The translations under genes were made by a program, and so were the position numbers. A DNA stretch of 64,000 nt from Leptodontidium sp. MPI-SDFR-AT-0119 (Eukaryota; Ascomycota; Leotiomycetes; Helotiales; Leptodontidiaceae): the NCBI GenBank assembly GCA_020726505.1, contig JAHLEZ010000011.1:2294001-2358000 (forward strand). The letters are read 5' to 3'. The notes beneath the pieces were generated by a model. That model was not told where the DNA came from. It saw only the letters and a list, made by a program, of their open reading frames with translations, and did no database searches. This document shows, piece by piece, positions 14,073 through 25,754 of the stretch. Numbering within the stretch: position 1 is the stretch's first letter; the number at the start of each line of letters is the position of its first letter.

Positions 14073-16823
14073 ATGAGCGACCACGAACAGACGATGCCCT
14101 CGCGTGGGCGATCGGTGTTTGTAGTTACGACCATTACATTTGTGCTGGCTTCCTTCTTTGTGGTTGCGCGATTGATTAGTCGGTTTGGTGTATTGAGACA
14201 CAAGACTGCCGATGATTGGGTGATGATCTTGGCTTGGGTGAGTGGGCATACAATGGATACAATGCTTACAATGGGATTGTGGCTGACGGGATACAGTTCC
14301 TTGCTTTTGGATTATCCTTTTCCATCGACTATGGCACTTCGAAGGGGCTCGGGAGACATGATGTCGATATTCCCCAGTCTTGGCTTGGGCAGCTTCGGGG
14401 GAGCGAATATGCATTTACGATTCTCTACGTATGTTCTACCACCGATCTTATAACATGCGAGCAGTTATTGACGGTCGCAGAACCCAGCATTAATGGCAAC
14501 CAAAACATCCATTCTAATCTTTTACCTCCGCATGTCACGCAACACACAGCAAATTCTCCGAATCGCTTCTTACATCACCCTAGGCGTGGTGAACATTGCA
14601 GGCGTGGTCCTCACGTTCCTCAACGCCTTCCAATGCAGCCCTGTCAGCGCGGCGTACGACCCTACCAAATCGAACCAGAAGTGCATATCCATCGTTACAT
14701 TGTACCTGTGTTCCGCACCAGTCAACATTATCACCGATCTGGCGATTCTGGTGTTACCAATCCCTGTTCTTACAGGCATGCGTCTACCACAACGACAGAA
14801 GACTATCTTGATCTTGACTTTCGCATTGGGTGTTTTCGTAACCATTGTCGATGTGGTCCGCATTTACTATTTGCAACAAGCAGTCGATGTTCAGAGTATC
14901 GCGCATTCGAGACTGGGGACTGGTGTCGATTTTGCTTGGACTGCTAGTACAGCTTTGATGTGGTCTGCAGTGGAGGTAAACATAGGAATTATCTGCGCCT
15001 GCATCCCTACCTTGAAGCCATTGGTCAAGCGTATCCTACCTTCTATGATTACGGATCGAACGAGGAGTGCAAGCGTGACCGAGAAGTCAGGATCTTTCTC
15101 TTCACAGGCTCAAGGCGATTCAAATGGCGATCAGCGACCATCTGTGGCTGAATCAAATACGAATTTACGGCCTCTACCCCCAGCACGTATCGGTGCTACA
15201 CAGGAAGAAGAGATGGATATGATGGACTTCCTGACTACTCCAGGAGGAATGGCACCAGCAATTTCAAACCCCATCAACCGAACACATACAGCACGAACAA
15301 CGCGAACGGCCATCACCGAAAACACAGTCTATTTCGGGTTCGTCAACATGAAACGACCAAAAAGCATGCTCAAGACTCGAGGAAAGGAATCTTTCAAATA
15401 CTGCATCACCGTCACAATCCTCTTCTTTCTCTGGGGATTTTCATACGGCCTCCTCAATACTCTCAACAACGAGATTTCTCAAATCGCAAACCAAACTATT
15501 AGTCAGACACTTGGTTTGACATCAGCTTATTTTGGAGCCTATTTCTTCGGCGCTCTAACAGTTGGACAATGGGCACTCCGTGTCGGCGGATTCAAAACAA
15601 CATTTATAACAGGTCTCTGCATCTACGGCACAGGAACATTGATGTTCTGGCCTTCTGCAGTCCTAACTTCTTTCCCGGGATTCATTATCTCGAACTTCGT
15701 CGTAGGATTTGGACTATCAGTTACCGAAACAGCAGCGAATCCATTCCTCGCTCTCTGTGGTCCCAGCGAGTATGCCGAATTTCGACTCCTGATGGCCCAA
15801 GGCGTGCAAGCAACAGGCAGTGTACTGAGCCAGCTTCTAGCCGAGAAAGTCCTCTTCCGCAGCGTGGCTTCAGATCCAAGTCTCATCGACGTTCAATGGA
15901 CCTATCTCGCCATCGCACTCTTCACCGTCATCCTCGCCCTCTTCTTCTACTACATGCCCCTCCCTGAAGCCACCGATGACGACCTCGCCGAGCAAGCCTC
16001 CAACCTTGGAATCTCCCCATCCCAGAAAGTCTTCTCCACACCCAAACTAGGCCTCAACCCGACTCTCCTTTACACATCCCTCGCCCTCGCCGTCTCCGCT
16101 CAGTTCCTATACGTCGCCGCCCAAGAAAGCACATCCGTTTTCTTCGGCTCGCTACTACACTCCCTCTCCCCAGCAAGCAAACTCACTCTCAGCGCTACCA
16201 ACTACGGCATCCTAGGCCACACGACCTTCGCACTAGGCCGCTTCATCTTCGCCACCCTCTGCTTAGTACTCACGCCTCGCATCCTCCTCCTAACATCTTT
16301 CTTCGGCGGCACAATCTTCGCCGCCCTAACAATGTCCGTCTCTACAAACGCAAACGGTGTCGCAGGCCCAGCCCTCATCTTCTTCTTCTTCGAAGGTCCA
16401 GTCTGGCCATTAATCTTCGCCATCGGTTTGCGCGGTCTAGGACGCAAGACCAAACAGGGCGCTAGCTACCTCACTGCAGCGGCGAGTGGCGGTGCTGTAT
16501 TCCCTTTCGTCATGCTCGCTGTGCAGAGGTTGAATCATCGTAGCACGCAGTACGCTTTCTGCGTTGTTGTCGCGCTGTTCGCTTTTGGGCTGCTGTACCC
16601 GCTTTACCTCAATTCTGTGCCGAGGGTTAGACATGTTGTTGATCCTGTGCCGGAGGGCCAGTTGCTTCCGAGGGATGAAGGGGATGGGGGACGGGATACT
16701 CCTGTTAGGAGGCTGAGTCATCGTTTTAGTGTTATTTATGAGAAGATTAAGAGTCCACGCCCCGGAAGTGGTGGGGCCTGGGTTGAGCATAGGGAGAGTG
16801 GAGGTGGAAGTGCGAGGGGTTGA
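14073..16823 (+). CDS. Fusion of PTH11/rhodopsin-like 7-TM domain with fucose-permease-type MFS transporter
   Basis: Exons 14073-14237, 14297-14428 and 14481-16823; introns of 59 and 52 bases. They encode 879 residues. Residues 1 to about 285 match the fungal integral-membrane rhodopsin-like domain (SAT4/PTH11 type): ADDWVMILAW, DYGTSKGLGRHD, EYAFTILYNPALMATKTSI, and a series of hydrophobic helices. A polar linker (about 286-400) is rich in S, T, P and acidic residues. It ends in TVYFGFVNMKRPKSMLKT. Residues from about 405 form a full 12-helix transporter of the fucose-permease (FHS) class: FFLWGFSYGLLNTLN, GAYFFGALTVGQWALR, NPFLALCGPSEYAEFRL, FFFEGPVWPLIFAIGLRGLG. Both halves lie in one uninterrupted exon (exon 3), so the fusion does not depend on a predicted splice. 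It probably sits in the plasma membrane. A receptor-linked or regulated sugar transporter is inference only. Confidence 0.87.
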
Positions 16824-18200
16824 GATGAGAGGGTGGTGAGGATGGCGATTCATACGTCTCCTTAGGGGAAATAAGACACGCGATATCTGTCGTTGATGCC
16901 ATGGAAATGGATAGGATACTCCTACAACAGAGATGCAGAGCGCAACAGAACAAACCAGAACGGGCTCCCTACGTCAACCATACCGACTGGAGAACCAGCA
17001 GCGCAAAGCCAACGGAAAAGGGATGAAACCCTAAACGGAAACGCAAACGAATATCTCACAAAGCGATAGCCCAAAAACCAGGATAGGGGAAACAATGGTA
17101 CTTCGAAAAATTAGCGAGCATGGCGGGCAACGGCGTTTTCCTTTTGTTTATAGGGGTCTTGGGAACATATGGGAATTGGATCTGGACTTGGATATGGAAG
17201 GAAAGGATGGGAGGGGGGTTGATGGGATGTGGGCTTTTAGGCTTTTTGAGGTTGGCCATGGGCTTTGTATACTTGTTGTCTTTTATATGAATACTGGGTT
17301 GGATCTGGCTGGATGGCCTGGATGGGATATATGGACTGGTGGTGCATGGAATGGATTGGGTGGTGGGAATGGAATGGAATGGAATGGATTGGGATGGACA
17401 ATGAAACGGAAAATGATAGGGAAGGGAAATGAACTGGATGGTTTAGGGGATAGGGATGCGGGACGGTGAGGGGGATGTATATATGTAAAAACCCTACATA
17501 CAGGACGAACGTTCGAACGAAGGAATAAAGCTAAACCGCTATATGCTGTGTTTATCTTCGCAACCATTCAATTCAGTCTTTAGTGTGTGTGTGTGTGGTT
17601 GTCTTCGGCTTGAACGTAGATCTGAATCTCAACTTCAATCCAGATTTAACCTCCAGCCTCCAACCTCGCAAACCAAACACTGACCCGGACTCGCAATCGC
17701 CGTTTGTAACCGTAACCGCACACTCACTTATTTATTTGTTGATCGCGTTGAATCTAATGGATAGAAGTCGGGGGGCGTGTGATGAGAAATGAACAAGGGG
17801 TGGGTGAAGAGGGAGGGGATTCGCTTCTAGCTTGCTGAAGCGGGGTGAGGTACTCAAGTGCCAAGTAGGTACTTTCATTTGTATTGCCTTTGTGCGTCAG
17901 TCAGACGATAGATATCGATCTATGATATTTGATAATTGAAGAGTGTCATGATAGAAGGAAAAATAAAATGAAAATCCATGTAAGAAAGTATGTTTTAGAA
18001 ACTCTGCCTTGGTATCCTTCTACTCGTACAAATAATATACAAATGTCATCGTTCCCCAGTTCGCTAAATCAAAATCCAAACCCGCAAGCAATGCACCACA
18101 ACACAACACTCCGAAGCGAGAAAAACAAACAAACACAAACACGCCCACCCAAAACGCACTCTCCCCCACTTCCCATAATCCATCAAGATCATGTAGCACA
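16824..18200. other. Intergenic between convergent genes
   Basis: This stretch separates the 3' ends of the fusion gene and the hexose transporter, so it mostly holds 3' untranslated sequence. It has GGAAT repeats near 17365-17395 and a short TG repeat near 17583-17597. No gene is visible. Confidence 0.6.
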
Positions 18201-20122
18201 CTACCTCGCATGACCAGTCGCACCACCACTCATAGGCGGTAAATTCCGCCCCGTCTCATCCTTAACAAGTAACCCCTCATCCTGCACCACACCCCCGGCC
18301 CCCGCCTCCTTCTGCTTCCTCATATTTCTCCCCTGGCCCTCCAGCCGCATCCTATCCGTGCCCAACCCCCCATCCCCAATACTATTCTTCGTCTCCTCAT
18401 CAAACTCAAACTTCCCACTCCCAAGCGGTCTCACATGCAACAGGTACATGGCATCGACCTCCTCAAGCGTCTTCCCCGAGGACTCAATAAGGAAGAAATA
18501 AACCACAAAGAATGCCGCGAGGTTACATCCCGCAAACACATAGCCGTACGCGAAATCGATATCGCCCGTGATGAAAGGCGTGAAGAAGGCCAACATGAAA
18601 TTCCAGATCCAGTTCGCGGACGTCGCGAGCGCCATACCGACTGCTCGGTACCTGTAGGGGAACATCTCAGCTATACAAGCCCAGACTAGAGGACCCCACG
18701 TCATGGCAAACGAGACGATGAATAAGCACGCAAACACGATCATGACTGTCCCTGCTGTTTTGGCGGTCGAGGATTCTGGAATGGCGTCTTTGAAGATGAA
18801 TTGTCCCACCGAGGCGAAGATTAGGAAACACATGCTTTGCCAGAGCGCGGCGATGTAGAGGGATTCGCGACGGCGGCCGCGGCGCGCGAGCCAGACTCCG
18901 AAGAATGTTGCGCCGACGTTGACGCCGCCCAAGATCATGGCTGTGACATACGAGTTGGAGAGCCCGACGCCGGAGAACACGGTTGTGCCGTAGTAGAAGA
19001 AATAGTTGGCTCCTGTCAATTGTTGAAACATCTGTAGCGACATGGCGAGGGTGACGCGGTAGAACATCCGTGGTCCCGTGAGGGCTTCGTACCAGGGGTG
19101 GTCGCCTTGGGTGGCTTGCATGACTTTCTCGATTTCGGCGGTCTCGTTCTGGATCAGAGGGTGGTTTTCTGAGAGGCCGTAGAACTTGGACATTGTAGTT
19201 GTGGCGCGGTCTGAACGTCCGTGGTTCCAGTCATGACGGGGGGATTCGGGGAGGAAGATGATTCCCACGCCGAGGATGATGGCCCAGATGAAGCCGATTC
19301 CCATGGGGATGCGGTAGGAGCCTGTGTTTGACATTTTCTCGGTGCCGAAGTTTATGCAGTCTGCTGTGAAGATACCGATTGTGATGAAGAGTTGGTAGCA
19401 ACTGTGTTTTGTTAGACGACGTAGTGTTTGGCGAGAGAGAATTGCAGGGGAACATACGATACTACAGCTCCTCGGACATTGACTGGTGAGGTTTCGGACA
19501 TGTAGAGAGGTACGAGGACAGAGAGGCCACCGACACCAAGTCCAGCAACCCATCTACCCATCACAATACCAACCCACATTCCCTGTCCTACAGCCATCTG
19601 AATGACAACGCCGATGCAGAAAATCAAGCACCAGACCGGAATACACCATTTACGACCGTATTTGTTGGCGAAAGGTCCAGCGATCAGACATCCGATAAGA
19701 GTACCAATAGACAACTATCAGAGTTAGCCATTCAGCCGTCCCACAAGTGTTGCGAGAAAACTTACCAGAGCAACGATCAAGCCAGATCGGACATTAGTGA
19801 AGTAGTAACCGTATGGATGTGTATCTGTAACTTCTGTCCTTTGACCGAACCGTTCGAGGAAGACTCTCATTTCGAGGAATCCAGAGATTTGTCCTGTGTC
19901 ATAACCGAAGATAAATCCTCCCATTGCCACCAAGATCGCCATGACTACTGTCCGCATGGTGATTGCAGGGGCTTTTGTGTGTGCGAGGCCATTGTTGAAG
20001 TCCTTCTCGCCTAGGACGGCTTGTCTTTGGCCTGAGGGGTTGTCTATTGAGTTGGTTGTTGATGGGACAGCTGTGCTGTTATTGCTGTGATCCGCATTAC
20101 GATTTCTGGAGAGGAACTTCAT
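18201..20122 (-). CDS. MFS hexose transporter (sugar porter family)
   Basis: Exons in transcript order: 20122-19766, 19714-19458, 19401-18201; introns of 51 and 56 bases. They encode 604 residues. The protein has the sugar-porter pattern (PF00083): GGFIFGYDTGQISGFLEM in helix 1, NKYGRKWCIPVW after helix 2, GRWVAGLGVGGLSVLVPLY in helix 4, PESPRHDW before the central loop, QQLTGANYFFYYGTT in helix 7, and PYRYRAVGMALATSANW near helix 10. The GYDTGQISGFLEM form is typical of fungal high-affinity glucose/monosaccharide permeases. An extended hydrophilic tail of about 90 residues ends the protein. It imports hexose by proton symport at the plasma membrane (family knowledge). No neighbour suggests a more specific substrate. 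Confidence 0.9.
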
Positions 20123-22313
20123 TGTTGCTGTTGTTGTGATTGGCTTTGAGCTGGGAGCAGAAGTTCATGGGAGGAAAAGAGAATATACAAGAGGAAGGGA
20201 AGGCTGGATATATATGCCTGGGTACCTTTCCGCAATGGCAGGAAGGGTGGATCGTGAAGTGGAGATCGACAGGTTCAATTGCCTCTCACTTACTCGTTTC
20301 GGGACAGGGTTTGCTACATCCCATGATGTACCTTACGATGAAAGATGCTTGGCGGCACAGGACTTCTCTCCATCATGCTTATCAAGCGTTGAAAGGCTGA
20401 AAGGAGGGTTCTAGCAGTGACGGAATACAATGGCCGCTACTTGCCCCCTTGTTCCTCTCCTCTATCACAGGGCCTGCTCGGTGACGCTTGTCTCTCTTCG
20501 CCTTGGTTTTCACGCCATCGCAACAGCGTCACTGGCCAGACTCCAGTACGACGCAACGCCAAGCCCCAGACTGGAGAAGGTGGAAACCCCCAAACGCCTG
20601 ACAGATGGGAGTGGATTGAATCAGAAGTGGATGGAGTGGGTTGGTTGTACACGCTGGAATGGCATGTTGTGGATATGAAAGTCAACACGATGACGTCGTT
20701 GCGAATAAATTCAGAGAAAAAAACAAGCAAGCGAGTCAAGCGGTGGCTTGTTTTTTTCATAAACCGACGATCCGGGAAGATCCACCTGGACAGGGCAAGG
20801 CAGCGCGGCACTTTAAGTTTTATGAGCCTCAACGAAGTCCACATTCACGTGAGGTCTCCAGTTGTTTTTTGATATTGGCGAATAGGAGGTTTATGTTTTT
20901 GATGCGCAAACGCACGCTGCTTTGTGTGTCGGTCCGACCAGGGAAGGAGGCGGTGGCTCTCTCGGTGACTTTCTGGGTCTGCGCTTGCTTGAGCATAATC
21001 GTGGTGTTGTCTTTTGGCCAAATCGAACAGATGGATTGATTCTCGAATTGGTCAGATTGATGGTTGATCGGATGGGATACAATACCTAGGAACAGTATCG
21101 TGGCATTTAATTTGAAGACGGTGGATTGGACTTGACTAGATTCGGGGAGGGGAATGGAGATGGAGATAGGTATCGGCTTTTGGCGATGCTAGGTATTTAC
21201 CGAGACCAAGGACCTGACTTATTAGTGGCGGCGATGACGATGATTTGCACTTGGTGCGTTTGGAGACCCCCAAAGCTCCGAATCCACCAGACAAAGAAAG
21301 GAATTCTCGGAGCATTCCGATCTTTTACCATCGATCACACGATGCGATGAGTTTTCACTTCAACTATTGCTGGAAGTGCGAAGTCGAAACAAAGTAAGCA
21401 ATTTCTAGAAGCTGTTTAGTCGGAAGTTGAGAGATTCTTGAGGCATGCATGGATTCTGCGTTGTTGGTTGCATCTTGGAAAAGCTTCGTCGATCCGAGCT
21501 CGGTTGTGGCTGATGGGCTGGCTTGATCGACGATACTGTTTTAGGCCATGGATTAGCCAGTGGGTGGATTCTTTTGATTCTTGGGAGCTGTCAATGACGT
21601 TATTGAAGCTGGTTTGGGATAGTCAGTCTCAAAGAGGTTCGAAAGAGGTCAATGAAAGGAAATGAAGGGGTATGGGATTTGGGAAGACCGTTGAAAGGTA
21701 CCTACCTTGGCTTCCGGTGGTGATGGTTTTGGAGGATCGTGAGGATCTGAGCACTCGGTGAGTGAGCGTGTCATACGATGGAATGAGAAGAGGAGCATGT
21801 CAAAAACGGAAATTATATCCTCTCTCCAATAATGGTTTGTTTTGTTGAGCTACATATTGAATGATGGGTACTTACCTCATAAAGTAAGATCTTATGAGTT
21901 GCGCAGGAGGGATCTATCTATCTGGGCAGCTTCAACACTTTGCTTACTAACTTGTCGCGAGTCGGAAGAAACGGCTTGTGTACTGTACCTACCTGCGCAC
22001 GTTTTTCCAAATGAGCCGGCTCAATTGCTATTCAACAATGGCAGATGTTGTAGGGATAGAGTGAAGAGCGTCCGACGCGTAAGATATGTATGCATGCGTG
22101 ACTTCAGAGGTGCGCCTGTCGGAATCTACTTGGCTTGGGTACTGACTCGTGGCTTGTGGCTTGGCACCAGTTCCACTTCGAGCTAGGCTCCCTCCCCGCG
22201 CGTGCGTTGGTGGCTAATCGCGTCCCCCCAACACGTTACGCCGCCGCAGCATCAACAGAAACCCTCCTTGGTCCTGATCACGACGAACCCTTCTTGCATT
22301 TATTCATTCATTC
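20123..22313. other. Intergenic, promoter side of hexose transporter
   Basis: It contains the upstream region of the hexose transporter on the minus strand and the upstream region of the F-box gene on the plus strand. A TGACGTCG element lies near 20690 and a CACGTG near 20847. Otherwise only short frames are seen. Confidence 0.5.
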
Positions 22314-23431
22314 TTGACTTCACATACTCGTACTAAGGCCCGCGCCTCTTTCACTCAAGCGTACCGACGAACCTCGAGAATGGCTATCCTTATGCCTCGC
22401 GGATATCGCTCCGCCACCGAATACCGTTTCGGCGACGAACATACCGATAGCATTGTTCGAACCGCCGCCTACCATCGCAAAGACTTCTGTCTCTCCGTGA
22501 TCTGGTTCTCGTCCCGTGAACACATCGATATTCGTCCGTCAATAGCAACACCCTTCCGGCGGACTTCGAATGTGGGACTCGGCTCCCTCGATCGGCTACC
22601 CCTCGAGCTCTTGTATAACACGTTGCTCGGTCTGGATATGCATTCTCTATTCAAGTTTCGACAGACAAACCTCACCTCAAGACAGACGGTAGACTCTCTC
22701 AAGCAGTACCAGATGGTAGTCTCGCATGGACTGAACCTTCTCTGCGCCTCGTTACGAACACGACTTGCCATCGGCATTTCTCTACTCGACTTTTACAACG
22801 CACTATGTACCAAGGCTTGTACTCTTTGCAGCGAATTCGGCGGATTTATATCCCTCCTAACGTGGCAGCGATGCTGCTTCAATGCCTCAAGGGGGCTCCG
22901 GAAATCCAAGTGCAAACTCGTACCGCTGTCCGAAAGCAATTCCACTTGACTAAGGTCGAATTAGACCAACTGAGATCATTCAAGACCTTGCCTGGAATAT
23001 ATTCGATGACGGAATCCGTGTACAAATCCCGCATTGCAGTCGTTTCTGTTCATCAGGCTAGTCTGATTCGCAGACAGCAACCACATGCACTGTTGCAAGC
23101 CCAGCCAGCGAGCTCAGAACGAAATCAAAAATTCAACTTTATGGGGTCGTGCGCACTTCCTTATTACGATAAACGAACTGGCAAAGTCGAACACGGAATG
23201 TCGTGTGCCGGGTGTCAACTTGCCCTCGAAAAGGACATCATCGGTGCTAGGAGTGAGAGCTGGGCATTCGAAGCTCGAGACAAAGTATATGCGCGAGATG
23301 GCTTTTTGGAACATTTTCGATGGTGCGAACAGGCACAGGTCCTGTGGAGATCGAGTGGCGAAGGCAGCAAGCGGCCAACCGAGCTACCAGAGGTCGCTCG
23401 GAGAGGAGGCTCCTTCAACATGAGAGAATGA
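22314..23431 (+). pseudogene. F-box protein gene with a 1-base frame break
   Basis: The first frame (22314 or in-frame ATG 22380, to about 22882) contains an F-box (LDRLPLELLYNTLLGLD.HSLFKFRQTN) and continues to a cysteine-rich stretch, CTLCSEFGGFISLLTWQRCC. The expected continuation (CLKGAPEIQV, FKTLPGIYSM, EHGMSCAGCQLALEKD, YARDGFLEHFRWCEQAQ) is open in the next frame from 22883 to 23431. The two halves abut at AA|TGC with no room for an intron, so one base appears to be missing. Intact family members would act as substrate adaptors of SCF ubiquitin ligases; this is family knowledge. The downstream frame remains free of stops and conserved in character, so the lesion is either very recent or a sequencing indel. 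Confidence 0.75.
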
Positions 23432-25754
23432 CAAGGATGTGAAAGCTGTTCCCCAACGTATTGCAGCTAGCTACGTACACGTGTCTAGGAGAACCTCCCA
23501 GAGTTCATCACGTGCACTCGCTCAACTCCAGACCTCCTTGGTCTGGCACTGCATTAAGCAAATATGAGTCAGACCAGCTAAGCTTGGTCTATATTTGAAG
23601 AGGAGAATGCTACCGCAATGAAGCAGGAGCAGATACTCGAATGAGTCGACTTCAATCAAGATTCTCGTCACATGAGCAGTGAAGAGGAAGGAAGGAGACG
23701 AGAGTTGTCCACCCATTGTATTTCTCCGTCCAAGGCCAGCAAGTAGCAGGGAACTCCTTCCCTCTGGCAATCAAACATGGATACGGACGGATGAAATCAA
23801 TGTTTCGAGGTTCATACGAACTCGTCACAGGTGGACATGTTAGGTACGTACCTTCTCCAGCAAGATGAAACCGAAACAAGAAACGAGCCTTGCAGTAAGT
23901 AGGTAAGGAATTGAAACATTTTTGGATGTTGAAACCAAAGCCTCGAAGTATTCAAGCTTCACTACAATCCCAGCCAGCTAGGTTATTCATTCCAACATCC
24001 TTATCGCACGGAAAGTCAATCTCTCAAAGGATGAATGTTCATCCTATCTTCAAATGAAAAGAAAACAAATAATGTTCCGATAGCAAGGGTTCACATCATT
24101 AGATGAAAGCTTGGCCACCTACCCTGCCCAGATGGAAAGCATCAGGAAAAATCCCATCCCAGGGTCAGTCAGTAGAATTTCACCGCTAGTGCCAATGTTC
24201 AATGGAGAATTGATAGCGACAAGATGAAGCATCTAGACCGCCGCCCAGAAGAAATTTCAAATCTTTTAGACAATAGGCTGCACTGGATAAATACTCCGCT
24301 GGATGTCAGTCCTTACTCCAGGGTAGGAATTTGGCGGGAGATTGAGGTTGAGCAGAGTAGGTTCAGTACAGATCTGCGCTTGAAGAGACAAGGACAGGCA
24401 ATAACACGGGCTAATGCCTACCTACCTAGCTAGGTATATTGTATCCAAGCTTTGAAGTCTGGTAGGCCGGTAATGCCGAGCCTGATGTACCAAATCAATG
24501 GCATTGCACCAGGCTTGGCACCGCGAACGTCTCGTAATAGGTGAGAAGTGGGAGGGAAATGAAGCTGCCCAGGACGATATACTCGCTGTCATTGGTGGAA
24601 GTTCTCACCCCTCCAGCGCAGCATTCTCCCCACATCCCCCATCTTCTGACATCCGACACCACGGCCCATGGGCGACCAAGCTCATCCCGCCTAGCCAAGC
24701 CCCCTGACTTGCAGCAGCAGCCAGGCCTCTTTGGGTTACAATTCGACGGAGGCAGGTCTCTGGGTGAACTCTGGACCACAGGTAGCGCAACTTTCAGGAT
24801 GAATTGCTGCTTTCTCGCTGGAACAATCTGCCCCGAGCCTGCTCTGCGCTTTCCTCTATTTTTCCACTCGTTTTCCTATTCTTCCCGCCATCGCTGGTTC
24901 CGTCGCCGCGCTGCTCAGGATTGGCTGGGAAAATATATGTCAATGCCAATGCCAGTCAGTTCCATGCCATCATCCATGCCTTGCCGACCCTGCCCTGCCC
25001 TGAGGATCCAACCCCAGCCCCAGCCAGGCCCAGTGGAGTCCACTCCACCTGCCTGCAGTCGTGAAAGCTCCGATCCGCCATACTGCCTCACTTTCTCGGT
25101 CTTCCTCCCTTCACTTGCCTCACTACACTGCACTACACGACACTTCACTTCGCAACACAGCAAACCCTCCCCTACCCTAGACCGCTGCACTCGAACCAAA
25201 TCACCGCCGGCGGAATTCCAATGTACCTCCTGTCTGGTCTTCCATCACCAAGCTGCTTGTTTCCTTTCGGATCGGAAAGACCCCCTCCCCTCCATCTCTA
25301 AGTGAGCCTCTCAACCTAGAACCTCCCCCCCACCACCACCAACCACCGCGCATCTCTGCGACTGGCCTACATTGCAGACTCGCAAGTGCCATGTACAGTA
25401 GCAGATACCACTATCAAACACTTTCGACCAGGGAGCCAATTGCTGAAGCTAGGTTGCGATAACAGCCAATTTATAAGTGCGAAGCGGCAGACGTCTGTCG
25501 ACTGGACGTATCGCGAGACACCCACCCATTTCATTTCCAGTCTCTTGCGCCGTGATCCTCCCCCACCCAAACAATCCGCCCACGTAAACTGTCCGGCATA
25601 CCGACTGCCAGTCTGGACATGTGAGGGCGCTGCTGGACTTTCTCTCTGAACTTGCGACATCCTTCTCGAATACTAGCCTCCCTCCCACAACCAGAGCTGG
25701 AACACTGAAAGCCTCGACATATTTCTCCAGAAGAGTGGGGATATACTGGCCATC
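23432..25754. other. Intergenic, no gene seen
   Basis: About 2.3 kb between the F-box gene and the quinate-repressor-like gene. A 254-codon plus-strand frame at 24541-25305 is a low-complexity reading of CCAGCC and CACTACAC runs and shows no domain. A CACGTG lies at 23511. The last 500 bases are C-rich and may be the promoter and leader of the gene at 25755. Confidence 0.5.

Noticed and set aside
24541..25305. 254-codon plus-strand frame
   Set aside because: Low-complexity reading of CCAGCC and CACTACAC runs without any domain.
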